Assembly (NCBI GenBank): GCA_016287065.1
Contig: JAEEVB010000163.1
Span: 1 to 5,426, forward strand
Reading direction: 5' to 3'
From: Muribaculaceae bacterium
GTDB taxonomy: Bacteria > Bacteroidota > Bacteroidia > Bacteroidales > Muribaculaceae
Length of the DNA stretch: 5,426 nt
Position numbers and translations under genes: made by a program. The notes below the pieces were generated by a model. That model had not been told where the DNA came from. It saw only the letters and a list, made by a program, of their open reading frames with translations, and searched no databases. Within the stretch, counting starts at the first letter, position 1; every line of letters begins with the position of its first letter. Positions 1 to 5,426 of the stretch are shown piece by piece.

Positions 1-2
1 TC

Positions 3-101
3 AATGTTGAGGCAAGTATCGATGTCTTTCGACAACACATGCTGCACTTCGTGCAACTCCTGTTTCGATATTGCCTCGAGCCCTATCGGGGTTGCATGGT
101 G
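3..101 (-). other. short open frame at left edge, possible gene fragment
   Basis: Read leftward, this frame is open for 33 codons from just after an in-frame TAA (102-104) to the window edge. The predicted peptide is helix-like (for example EAISKQELHEVQHVLSKD), and its codons (tcg, gtg, gac, atc, ctc) resemble those of the real genes here. There is no in-frame ATG, only TTG and GTG candidates, and no promoter motif was found. The opposite strand is also open in the same register (3-191), and another rightward frame ends at 103-105, six bases before the hairpin at 111-137. Coding sense is therefore undecided, and chance is a fair explanation for so short a frame. I do not recognise a family. 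Confidence 0.18.
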
Positions 102-110
102 TTAATCACA

Positions 111-137
111 AAGTCGGGTTTTCTATCTGCCCGACTT
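111..137 (-). terminator. hairpin, probable transcription terminator
   Basis: AAGTCGGG (111-118) and CCCGACTT (130-137) are perfect reverse complements with an 11-base loop. The hairpin lies 81 bases past the stop codon of the leftward BspA-like gene. On the minus strand the stem runs straight into TTTGTGATT, a weak U-rich tail; on the plus strand the following bases (CTTCGAGG) are not U-rich. I read it as the terminator of the leftward gene. It could also stop rightward transcription entering from beyond the left edge. Confidence 0.5.
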
Positions 138-218
138 CTTCGAGGTCAATATAGCATTTTGACACAGCCCTGTGTGGTTGAGTTGCGCTGACGGGGGTAG
201 GGATGGGCTCGGGCGTAG

Positions 219-1091
219 TTAGATTCTGCCGAGGATCATGTTGATGAGGTGGGTGACGTCGGAAACGTTCACCTTGTCATCACCATTGAGATTGGCGAGG
301 TCGGCATCCATGGGGAGGTAACCAAGAATCATGTTGATGAGTGCAGTGACATCAGAAACGTTCACCTTGCCGTCGCCGTTCACGTCGCCTCGTATGTTCT
401 TTGCGGTAAAATAGCCGGGATCCTCGGGCCCACCGTCGATATGTGCATAGGCTTTGTCGGTGTGTGAGTAATTATATGTGGTACCTGCACCGCCGACAAT
501 TGAACTGCACCATTGGAACATATTGGTTGATTCATAAATACTATTTGTAGTCCATTCGCTACCGACATACACTGTTTTGAGCATGCTACAATCTTTGAAC
601 ATGTAATTTGTTGTGTATACCTGAGATGTGTTGAAATTAGACAGGTCGATGGTGGTGATGCTGTCGCAACCGGAGAACATGGCGGAAAGACTGGTAACTT
701 TGGGTGTGTGGCAGTGGCTCAGATCAAGTGATTTCAGACGCCTGCAACTGTTAAACATCGATGACATGGAAGTGACCTCGCTGGTGTTGAGGTATTCTAA
801 CCCTATGATGGTGGTGAGCTTTTTCATATTATAAAACCACGCACTGGTTTTTTGGGGGCGAGCTTGTGCAAAAGATGGGTCAAAAACCACTTTTTGGATA
901 TAATTATTATGAGTATTAGTAATCCAATCAGGAAAAGAAGCATATGTATCTACACTATAAGCTGCACGAGGCATCGTGCCATAGTAAAATGTGAGTGTGA
1001 AGTCGGCATGGGTGTAGACAGCATAAGCTTCGTCGGCCCATGCAGTGAGGCATGCTGTAACAGATGCGATAAAAAGTAGAAATTTTTTCAT
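219..1091 (-). CDS. secreted BspA-family leucine-rich-repeat protein with C-terminal dockerin-like domain
   Basis: A 290-residue predicted exported protein. Residues 1-19 form a signal peptide (KK, then a hydrophobic stretch, likely cut after AWA). Residues 98-176 hold three tandem units of 26 residues with the BspA/DUF285 pattern: LNTS.VTSMSSMF..C..LKSLDL, LSHCHTPKVTSLSAMF, then LSNFNTSQVYTTNYMF. A weaker fourth unit around 184-200 (TNMFQWCSSIVGG) leads to the usual family ending, YAHIDGGPEDPGYFT. Residues 234-290 form two dockerin type I-like calcium loops: D236, N238, D240, N244, D247 and N267, N269, D271, N275, D278, each followed by VT.LINMILG. Family knowledge: BspA-type repeats occur in surface proteins that bind host or microbial partners, while cellulosomal dockerins bind cohesins. 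No cohesin is visible here, so the dockerin's partner is unknown. The ATG is supported by the signal peptide and an upstream promoter. The repeat region is visibly more A/T-rich than the pump operon, which may reflect separate ancestry. Confidence 0.9.
   Translation of the reverse strand: MKKFLLFIASVTACLTAWADEAYAVYTHADFTLTFYYGTMPRAAYSVDTYASFPDWITNTHNNYIQKVVFDPSFAQARPQKTSAWFYNMKKLTTIIGLEYLNTSEVTSMSSMFNSCRRLKSLDLSHCHTPKVTSLSAMFSGCDSITTIDLSNFNTSQVYTTNYMFKDCSMLKTVYVGSEWTTNSIYESTNMFQWCSSIVGGAGTTYNYSHTDKAYAHIDGGPEDPGYFTAKNIRGDVNGDGKVNVSDVTALINMILGYLPMDADLANLNGDDKVNVSDVTHLINMILGRI
235..381 (-). repeat. duplicated dockerin-encoding segment
   Basis: Two copies (235-288 and 328-381) are offset by 93 bases, or 31 codons, in phase with the reading frame. 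They share exact blocks of 14 bases (ATCATGTTGATGAG on the plus strand) and 15 bases (GAAACGTTCACCTTG). Each copy encodes a calcium loop plus the helix VNVSDVT.LINMILG. This is the normal two-repeat dockerin architecture. The high DNA-level identity means recombination or slippage between the copies is possible. Confidence 0.85.
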
Positions 1092-1131
1092 GATGCTGAG
1101 TTAAATGGTGACTAAGAAATAATTAGTTTTG

Positions 1132-1163
1132 CAAATATAATATATAAATGTAAAGCATGCAAA
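1132..1163 (-). promoter_or_regulatory. leftward Bacteroidetes-type promoter for the BspA-like gene
   Basis: On the minus strand a TTTG -33 element (1163-1160) is followed by 20 bases and then TATATTTG (1139-1132), matching the primary sigma factor consensus of Bacteroidetes (TTTG, about 19-21 bases, TAnnTTTG). The start codon at 1091 lies 40 bases past the -7 box, leaving a leader of roughly 30-35 bases. No clear Shine-Dalgarno sequence is seen, as is usual in this phylum. Confidence 0.75.
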
Positions 1164-1172
1164 TAAAACCGT

Positions 1173-1200
1173 GAAAACTTTTGGAGTTTTGAAAGTTTTC
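1173..1200. promoter_or_regulatory. perfect 28-bp inverted repeat, candidate TetR-family operator
   Basis: GAAAACTTT (1173-1181) and AAAGTTTTC (1192-1200) are exact reverse complements separated by 10 bases. The left arm overlaps the TTTG -33 element (1180-1183) of the rightward promoter and the right arm ends three bases before its -7 box (1204). A protein bound here would block RNA polymerase directly. TetR-family repressors bind such palindromes as dimers or paired dimers and often repress their own promoter; a 28-bp site is long, and QacR is a known case of a long site bound by two dimers. That the adjacent TetR gene product binds it is inference from position and symmetry. Confidence 0.7.
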
Positions 1201-1211
1201 TCCTAACTTTG
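1180..1211 (+). promoter_or_regulatory. rightward Bacteroidetes-type promoter for the TetR/efflux operon
   Basis: TTTG (1180-1183), 20 bases, then TAACTTTG (1204-1211) matches the Bacteroidetes TTTG / TAnnTTTG consensus with ideal spacing. The TetR start codon is 36 bases past the end of the -7 box, giving a short A-rich leader. AAGGA (1241-1245) sits only one base before the ATG, which is too close for a classical Shine-Dalgarno sequence. No other good promoter is seen in the short gaps downstream, so this is probably the promoter for the whole operon. Confidence 0.8.
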
Positions 1212-1246
1212 TCGCCAAATTAGAGAAAAGAAAAAGAAACAAGGAC

Positions 1247-1855
1247 ATGACCACTGAAAACAGAATTATCAAGGAATCGCGCGCCTTGCTCAAGAAGATA
1301 GGTGCATCGTCGATGACGATGGACATGGTTGCGCACAACTGTGGCATATCGAAACGCACTCTGTATGAGACGTTTCCCGACAAGAAAACGCTCATCAAGA
1401 CTTGTATTGCCGACGAGCACAGAGAGCAGGATCAGGTACTGAACGAGATATTCAGGACCGCCGAGAACTGCTATGACGCGCTGTTCAAGACCTACTTGCA
1501 CATTCGCAAGTACTTGAATGGCACATCGATGGTGTTTCTGAACGACATCAAGCGGCTGTACCCCGACCTGTTCATGGAGCGCCGCGAAAAGGAGAAAGAC
1601 ATCGTGACGAGTTTGAGTAAAGTGCTGAACAAGGCACAGCAGGAGGGCTATGTGGAGAAAAAGATTGACACGAACATAGCCGCCTTCCTGTTTCTGAACA
1701 ACATGCGCGACATTAACGAGACCCTCCGATATGAGGACTATGGCTTCTCGGCCATTGATGTGTTTGACGGCGCATTCCTGAACTTCTTGCGCGGCATCTC
1801 GACGATAGAAGGTATTATGACCATTAAAGATTATCTGGAGAAAGAAAAAAACTAA
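1247..1855 (+). CDS. TetR/AcrR-family transcriptional repressor
   Basis: A 202-residue regulator, close to the usual 190-210 of the family. The N-terminal DNA-binding domain spans about residues 3-50. The helix-turn-helix lies at roughly 24-43 (TMDMVAHNCGISKRTLYETF) and is followed by DKKTLI, a typical TetR signature in which the Y-x-x-F after the recognition helix packs against the domain core. Residues from about 55 onward are helical and variable, as expected for the ligand-binding and dimerisation domain, so no inducer can be named. The gene is first in the operon, 14 bases before the outer-membrane channel gene, under a promoter carrying a perfect palindrome. The likely role is a local repressor of the pump that also limits its own expression and is released by a pump substrate or related molecule. 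The family call is secure; the target and ligand are inference. Confidence 0.93.
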   Translation: MTTENRIIKESRALLKKIGASSMTMDMVAHNCGISKRTLYETFPDKKTLIKTCIADEHREQDQVLNEIFRTAENCYDALFKTYLHIRKYLNGTSMVFLNDIKRLYPDLFMERREKEKDIVTSLSKVLNKAQQEGYVEKKIDTNIAAFLFLNNMRDINETLRYEDYGFSAIDVFDGAFLNFLRGISTIEGIMTIKDYLEKEKN

Positions 1856-1869
1856 AACACATTATATCT

Positions 1870-3219
1870 ATGTACAACAAATTAATCATCATGCTTGCGC
1901 TTGCGATATGCACCATGACAGGTGCCAAAGCGCAGACATCGGGCGCCGACAACCTGCTGCTGAGTCTTGACGACTGCATCAGGATAGCGCTGAACGAGAA
2001 TCCCACCATCAAGGTGGCCGAAATGGAAATAGAGCGAGTTGACTACTCTAAGAAGGAGACTCTGGGCCAGTTGCTGCCAGAAGTGAACTTCAGTGGCCAG
2101 TACACCCGCAACCTTGCCTTGCAGACCATTTACATGGATGCTGGCGACGGACAGACGCGCGCCATCAAGATGGGTCGTGACAACACTTACAACACTGGTT
2201 TCAGTGCATCGATACCCCTTGTGGTGCCGCAGTTGTGGAAAACGCTCAAGCTGAGCGACAACCAGATACTGCAGAACATGGAGAAGGCTCGAGCATCGAG
2301 GATTGACCTGGTGAACCAGGTGAAGAACGCCTACTACTCACTGCTACTTGCCAACGACTCGAAGCGGGTGATTGAGGAAAATCACGAGACTGCCAAACTG
2401 AATGCCGACATCTTTGCCAAGAAATTTGAGCTGGGAACGGCATCGGAATATGACATGCTTCGCGCTAATGTGGCGGTGACCAACTTGGAGCCCTCGATAC
2501 TGGAGGCTGAGAACTCGATTAATCAACTGAAACTGCAGTTGAAGCTGCTCATGGGCATGGATGCCAGACTGAACATTACACCGAGCCAGACGCTCGACGA
2601 CTTCAAGGGCAACATGTATGAGCACGCACTGGTCGACACCTCGCTGGTGAACAACACGGCGATGAAGTCGCTTGACTTGCAGACCGACTATCTGCAAAAG
2701 GCACTCGATGTGCAGAAAGCATCGTGGTGGCCAACCCTTTCGGGCAGCGCCAACCTGATGTGGAGCTCGATGTCGAACGGCAATCCGTTCAAGAACTTCA
2801 TGTGGAGCAAGTCGTCGTCGGTGGGTCTGACACTCGCCATACCCCTGTTCCAGGGTGGCCGTCGCTACTATCGTCAGAAACAGGCCGAGATTGCCGTGCG
2901 TGAGATGAAGTGGCAGCGCGAGAATCTGGAGCGCTCGCTTCATGTGCAGGTGCAGAACGATCTCAACAGCATCAGCAAGAGCCTGAAGCAGATAGAGTCG
3001 AACGAGGGCGGTGTGCGTCAGGCAACAAAAGCCAACGAGATCATGCAACAGAGTTTCAAGATAGGTTCGGGCACCTTTATCCAGCTGCGCGACACCGAGG
3101 ATGCACTGATGTCGGCCCGACTTGCCTACTATCAGGCCATCTATAACTTCCTGATTGCCGAGAGCAACCTGGAACATGTGCTGGGCAATGCTCCCATCAA
3201 CCAATATATAAGCAAATAA
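1870..3219 (+). CDS. TolC-family outer-membrane efflux channel
   Basis: A 449-residue protein of normal length for the family. A signal peptide covers residues 1-21 with likely cleavage after AKA. Two homologous OEP halves follow, at about 31-230 and 245-440. The first begins LSLDDCIRIALNENPTIK, which is characteristic of the family. Segments around 70-120 and 288-328 should form the strands of the outer-membrane barrel; the second ends in the typical PLFQGGRR (325-332). Long helices rich in Q, N, E and K (for example 140-230 and 335-440) form the periplasmic tunnel. There is no lipobox cysteine, unlike OprM/CusC-type channels. The trimer would provide the exit duct for the pump made by the two downstream genes. 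The gene follows the TetR gene by 14 bases and precedes the adaptor by 17. The order channel-adaptor-transporter differs from the common adaptor-transporter-channel order. Confidence 0.95.
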   Translation: MYNKLIIMLALAICTMTGAKAQTSGADNLLLSLDDCIRIALNENPTIKVAEMEIERVDYSKKETLGQLLPEVNFSGQYTRNLALQTIYMDAGDGQTRAIKMGRDNTYNTGFSASIPLVVPQLWKTLKLSDNQILQNMEKARASRIDLVNQVKNAYYSLLLANDSKRVIEENHETAKLNADIFAKKFELGTASEYDMLRANVAVTNLEPSILEAENSINQLKLQLKLLMGMDARLNITPSQTLDDFKGNMYEHALVDTSLVNNTAMKSLDLQTDYLQKALDVQKASWWPTLSGSANLMWSSMSNGNPFKNFMWSKSSSVGLTLAIPLFQGGRRYYRQKQAEIAVREMKWQRENLERSLHVQVQNDLNSISKSLKQIESNEGGVRQATKANEIMQQSFKIGSGTFIQLRDTEDALMSARLAYYQAIYNFLIAESNLEHVLGNAPINQYISK

Positions 3220-3236
3220 TAAAAAATTATAAAAAT

Positions 3237-4301
3237 ATGAAGACTACATTGAAATCATTACTTTGTGTAGCAATGGGATGCGCCCTGCTCACCTCTTGCG
3301 GTGGCAAGAAAGACGACAAGATGGGCGGCATGAAAGAAGAGTTACCCATTGTGAAAGTAGAAACCGTGACCGACGGAGTGGTGGATGCCGTGAGTGAATA
3401 TACCGCTACGGTAGAGGCATTCAAGTCGAACAACATCACATCGGCCACAGGCAACCGCATCAAGCGCATACTGGTTGATGTGGGCAGCCATGTGCGCGCC
3501 GGCCAGGCAGTGGTGATACTCGACGATGTGACCATCGACCAGCAACGCATGGCCATCGACCAGCAGCGCATTGCCCTTGCCAATCAAAAACGCGACCTGG
3601 AGCGCGCCAAGGAACTGGTGAAGATTGGCGGCGGCACCCAGCAGGTGGTTGACCAGCTGCAAGCACAGTATGATGCTCAGGCACGCGCCATCGACGCCAG
3701 CAACCGCTCGCTGCGCAACATGCAGGAGAACACGGTGCTCACCAGCCCCATCAGTGGTGTGGTGACAGCCCGTAACTACGACAACGGCGACCTGCCCGTG
3801 GGCCAGCCCATCCTGGTGATTGAGCAACAGCAACCGCTCAAGGTGATTGTGAAGGTGAACGAGAGCGACCTGCCCAAGGTGAAGGTGGGTATGCCCGTAA
3901 ACGTGCGTTTTGATGCCTATGATGGCGAGAGTTTCTCGGGTCAGGTGCATCTGATTCATCCCACGATTGACCCCAACACACGCACGCTGGAGGTGGAAGT
4001 GACCATCAACAACCGCGACAACAAGGTTCACTCGGGTATGTTCGCGCGCGTGATATTCAACTTCGGTTCGCGTCGCAGTGTGGTGCTGAGCGACCGTGCC
4101 ATCCAGAAGCAGGTGGGTAGCGGTCTGCGCTATGTATATACACTGGAGTCGAACGGCACAGTGAAGTTCCGCGAGGTGCAGATCGGCCGTCGTCTGGAGA
4201 ACCGCTATGAGATAACTGGCGGTTTGACACCTGGCATGAAGGTGGTGACCTCGGGTCAGTCGCACTTGTCCGATGGCGCCAAGGTAGATGTGCAGCAATA
4301 A
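3237..4301 (+). CDS. RND efflux periplasmic adaptor subunit (membrane fusion protein), lipoprotein
   Basis: A 354-residue adaptor joining the inner-membrane RND transporter to the TolC-like channel. The N-terminus is a lipoprotein signal with lipobox LTSC, so C21 is the probable lipidated residue. Domains in order: first beta-barrel and lipoyl half at about 38-99 (GNRIKRILVDVGSHVRAGQ is the classic biotinyl-lipoyl sequence), alpha-helical hairpin about 100-163 with the turn near IGGG (130-133), second lipoyl half at 164-195 (TSPISGVVTARNYDNGDLPV), beta-barrel about 200-275 (VNESDLPKVKVGMPVNVRFD), and membrane-proximal domain about 280-354. The hairpin opens with an exact heptad duplication (residues 100-106 and 107-113). 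The gene lies 17 bases after the channel gene and 61 bases before the transporter gene. The leader (TAATAAAAAATTATAAAAAT) is A/T-only, with no Shine-Dalgarno sequence. The substrate cannot be deduced from the adaptor. Confidence 0.95.
   Translation: MKTTLKSLLCVAMGCALLTSCGGKKDDKMGGMKEELPIVKVETVTDGVVDAVSEYTATVEAFKSNNITSATGNRIKRILVDVGSHVRAGQAVVILDDVTIDQQRMAIDQQRIALANQKRDLERAKELVKIGGGTQQVVDQLQAQYDAQARAIDASNRSLRNMQENTVLTSPISGVVTARNYDNGDLPVGQPILVIEQQQPLKVIVKVNESDLPKVKVGMPVNVRFDAYDGESFSGQVHLIHPTIDPNTRTLEVEVTINNRDNKVHSGMFARVIFNFGSRRSVVLSDRAIQKQVGSGLRYVYTLESNGTVKFREVQIGRRLENRYEITGGLTPGMKVVTSGQSHLSDGAKVDVQQ
3534..3575 (+). repeat. tandem 21-bp duplication encoding one coiled-coil heptad
   Basis: Two adjacent 21-bp units (3534-3554 and 3555-3575) differ at only two bases and encode IDQQRMA then IDQQRIA at adaptor residues 100-113. 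One unit is exactly one heptad, so frame and coiled-coil phase are both kept. It sits at the start of the hairpin that reaches towards the outer-membrane channel. Confidence 0.9.
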
Positions 4302-4362
4302 TCTGCCGAAAACGAGAAACTCAGAACAAAAAGCAATATATCATAATCATCAGTAAAACACT
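4302..4362 (+). other. A-rich spacer between adaptor and transporter genes
   Basis: This 61-base gap is longer than the 14- and 17-base gaps upstream. It contains no TAnnTTTG promoter box and no strong hairpin, and it carries A-rich runs (AACAAAAAGCAATATATC) near the transporter start. I read it as an intra-operon leader rather than a transcription boundary. Confidence 0.5.
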
Positions 4363-5426
4363 ATGAGTTTATATTCCAGTGCAGTAAAACGCCCGGTGAC
4401 CACCACGCTGATATTTATAGCGGTGGTGATTATCGGTCTGTTCTCGCTGCAAAAACTGCCTATTGACTTGTATCCCGATATCGATACCAACACTATCATG
4501 GTGATGACGACCTATCAGGGAGCAAGTGCGCAAGATATAGAACAGAACTTGACGCGACCGCTTGAGAACACACTGAACTCGGTGGAGCACCTGAAGCATA
4601 TCACGAGTAACTCGAAAGAGAATATCTCAATCATCACGCTGGAGTTTGAGTATGGCTATGACATCGATGCATTGACCAACAACGTGCGCGACAAACTCGA
4701 TATGATATCGAGCTTCTTGCCCGACGATGCGCAGACGCCTGTCATCTTCAAGTTCAGTAGCGACATGATCCCGATTGTGCTGCTCTCGGCGCAGGCCGAT
4801 GAGAGTATGCCGGGCCTTTACAAGATTCTTGACGAGAATGTGGCCAACACGCTTGCGCGCGTCGACGGTGTGGGCTCGGTATCGATTGCCGGTGCTCCCA
4901 AGCGTGAAATACATATCTACCTCGACCCCGTGCGTCTGGAGGCCTATAACCTGAGTGTGGAATCGATTGCCGCACTGGTGGGTGCCGAGAATCGTAACAT
5001 CCCGGGCGGTACGTTCGACATCGGGTCGGACACTTATGCGCTGCGTGTGCAGGGCGAATTCAAGGACCCGACCGAGCTTGCCAGCCTAGTGGTGGGAACG
5101 TTTAATGGCGGAATTGTGCATCTGAGCGATGTTGCCCGCATCGACGACTCGCTGCAGGAGCGCGCCCAGGAGACCTATAATAATGGTGTTAAGGGTGCCA
5201 TGATCATCGTACAGAAGCAGAGTGGTGCCAACTCGGTAGAGATTTCAAACAAGATTCAGAAAATCTTGCCTAGTATCCAGAAGAATCTGCCCAGCGACAT
5301 CCATCTCGACTACATCGTGGATACGTCGGACAACATTCGCAACACCATCAGTTCACTGGTAGAGACGGTGCTCTTCGCACTGCTGTTTGTGGTGATTGTG
5401 GTGTTCCTGTTCCTGGGTCGCTGGCG
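4363..5426 (+). CDS. RND-family inner-membrane efflux transporter (AcrB-like), N-terminal part, cut by window edge
   Basis: The first 354 codons of a transporter whose family is usually about 1,000-1,050 residues; the frame is open to the edge. It begins MSLYSSAVKRPVTTTLIFIAVVIIG, with the cytoplasmic KRPV motif before transmembrane helix 1 (about 11-30). LPIDLYPDID (33-42) follows and is typical of the family's entry into the porter domain. PN1 runs about 40-130, including EQNLTRPLENTLNSVEHL. PN2 and its linker cover about 135-330, with LARVDGVGSVSIAGAPKREIHIYLD (split over 164-187) and the conserved VQKQSGANSVEIS (283-295). Transmembrane helix 2 (about 334-351) ends at VVFLFLGRW. The sequence resembles the drug/hydrophobe (HAE) branch rather than a metal pump, but the TM4 proton-relay aspartates and most of the drug pocket are missing here, so the substrate class is uncertain. 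It is last in the visible operon. Confidence 0.95.
   Translation, partial: MSLYSSAVKRPVTTTLIFIAVVIIGLFSLQKLPIDLYPDIDTNTIMVMTTYQGASAQDIEQNLTRPLENTLNSVEHLKHITSNSKENISIITLEFEYGYDIDALTNNVRDKLDMISSFLPDDAQTPVIFKFSSDMIPIVLLSAQADESMPGLYKILDENVANTLARVDGVGSVSIAGAPKREIHIYLDPVRLEAYNLSVESIAALVGAENRNIPGGTFDIGSDTYALRVQGEFKDPTELASLVVGTFNGGIVHLSDVARIDDSLQERAQETYNNGVKGAMIIVQKQSGANSVEISNKIQKILPSIQKNLPSDIHLDYIVDTSDNIRNTISSLVETVLFALLFVVIVVFLFLGRW

Noticed and set aside
43..55. Small hairpin TGCAC-TTC-GTGCA
   Set aside because: Five pairs around a three-base loop are expected by chance, and nothing nearby gives it a role.
65..96. Possible tRNA 3' end, because CTCGAGCCC resembles a T-loop and the antisense reads like a translated tRNA end
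   Set aside because: The required G53-T54-T55-C56 sequence is absent, the T-stem does not pair, and no matching acceptor, D or anticodon arms lie upstream.
162..175. Inverted repeat ACACAG-CC-CTGTGT as a second terminator
   Set aside because: The two-base loop cannot form with all six pairs, leaving a short stem, and no U-rich run follows on either strand.
235..381. Spaced DNA repeats as a CRISPR-like or regulatory array
   Set aside because: There are only two imperfect copies, in phase with the reading frame, and they encode the two halves of a dockerin.
249..1079. Several rightward open frames of 68-75 codons within the BspA-like gene
   Set aside because: They are antisense to a gene with a signal peptide, repeats and dockerin motifs, and none has a promoter or plausible protein features.
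1123..1501. Leftward open frames across the TetR gene start and the divergent control region
   Set aside because: They overlap the promoters, the palindrome and the helix-turn-helix coding region. The predicted products match no recognised family.
2344..3204. Long antisense open frame (286 codons) opposite the TolC-family gene
   Set aside because: The plus strand encodes a full-length, clearly recognisable TolC-family protein. The antisense product is rich in H, R, L and Q with no recognisable domain, as expected of a codon-bias shadow.
3342..4298. Long antisense open frame (318 codons) opposite the adaptor gene
   Set aside because: The plus strand encodes a complete RND adaptor with lipobox and lipoyl motifs. 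The antisense peptide is His/Leu/Val-rich and low in complexity, without a promoter or domain.

Overview
The window looks like chromosomal DNA from a Bacteroidales bacterium, most plausibly a Prevotella- or Muribaculaceae-like gut or oral commensal. This rests on three things: promoters of the Bacteroidetes type (TTTG, about 20 bases, TAnnTTTG), A/T-rich leaders without strong Shine-Dalgarno sequences, and a BspA-type leucine-rich-repeat surface protein that ends in a dockerin-like module. The genus cannot be fixed from the sequence alone.

Layout. Bases 1-218 hold no convincing gene. They contain a perfect 8-bp inverted repeat (111-137) that probably terminates the leftward gene, and a short open frame of doubtful meaning at the left edge. 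Bases 219-1091 (minus strand) encode a 290-residue secreted protein: signal peptide, about three 26-residue BspA/DUF285 repeats, and two C-terminal EF-hand-like dockerin repeats. Bases 1092-1246 are a compact divergent control region. It has one Bacteroidetes-type promoter facing each way and a perfect 28-bp inverted repeat (9-10-9) lying across the rightward promoter. From 1247 to the right edge runs one operon: a TetR-family repressor, a TolC-family outer-membrane channel, an RND periplasmic adaptor lipoprotein, and the first 354 codons of an RND inner-membrane transporter that continues beyond the window.

How the genes fit together. The last three genes encode the outer-membrane, periplasmic and inner-membrane parts of a tripartite RND efflux pump. 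The TetR gene is first in the operon, and the palindrome in its promoter is the obvious candidate operator. The simplest model is an autoregulated pump that a small-molecule ligand derepresses. The pump's substrate cannot be read from this window because the transmembrane proton-relay part and most of the substrate pocket of the transporter lie outside it.

The efflux system is a well-known type and I see no wholly new system here. The points most worth a second look are the operator/promoter architecture and its closeness to the divergent surface-protein promoter, the dockerin on a BspA protein, and an exact heptad duplication in the adaptor hairpin.
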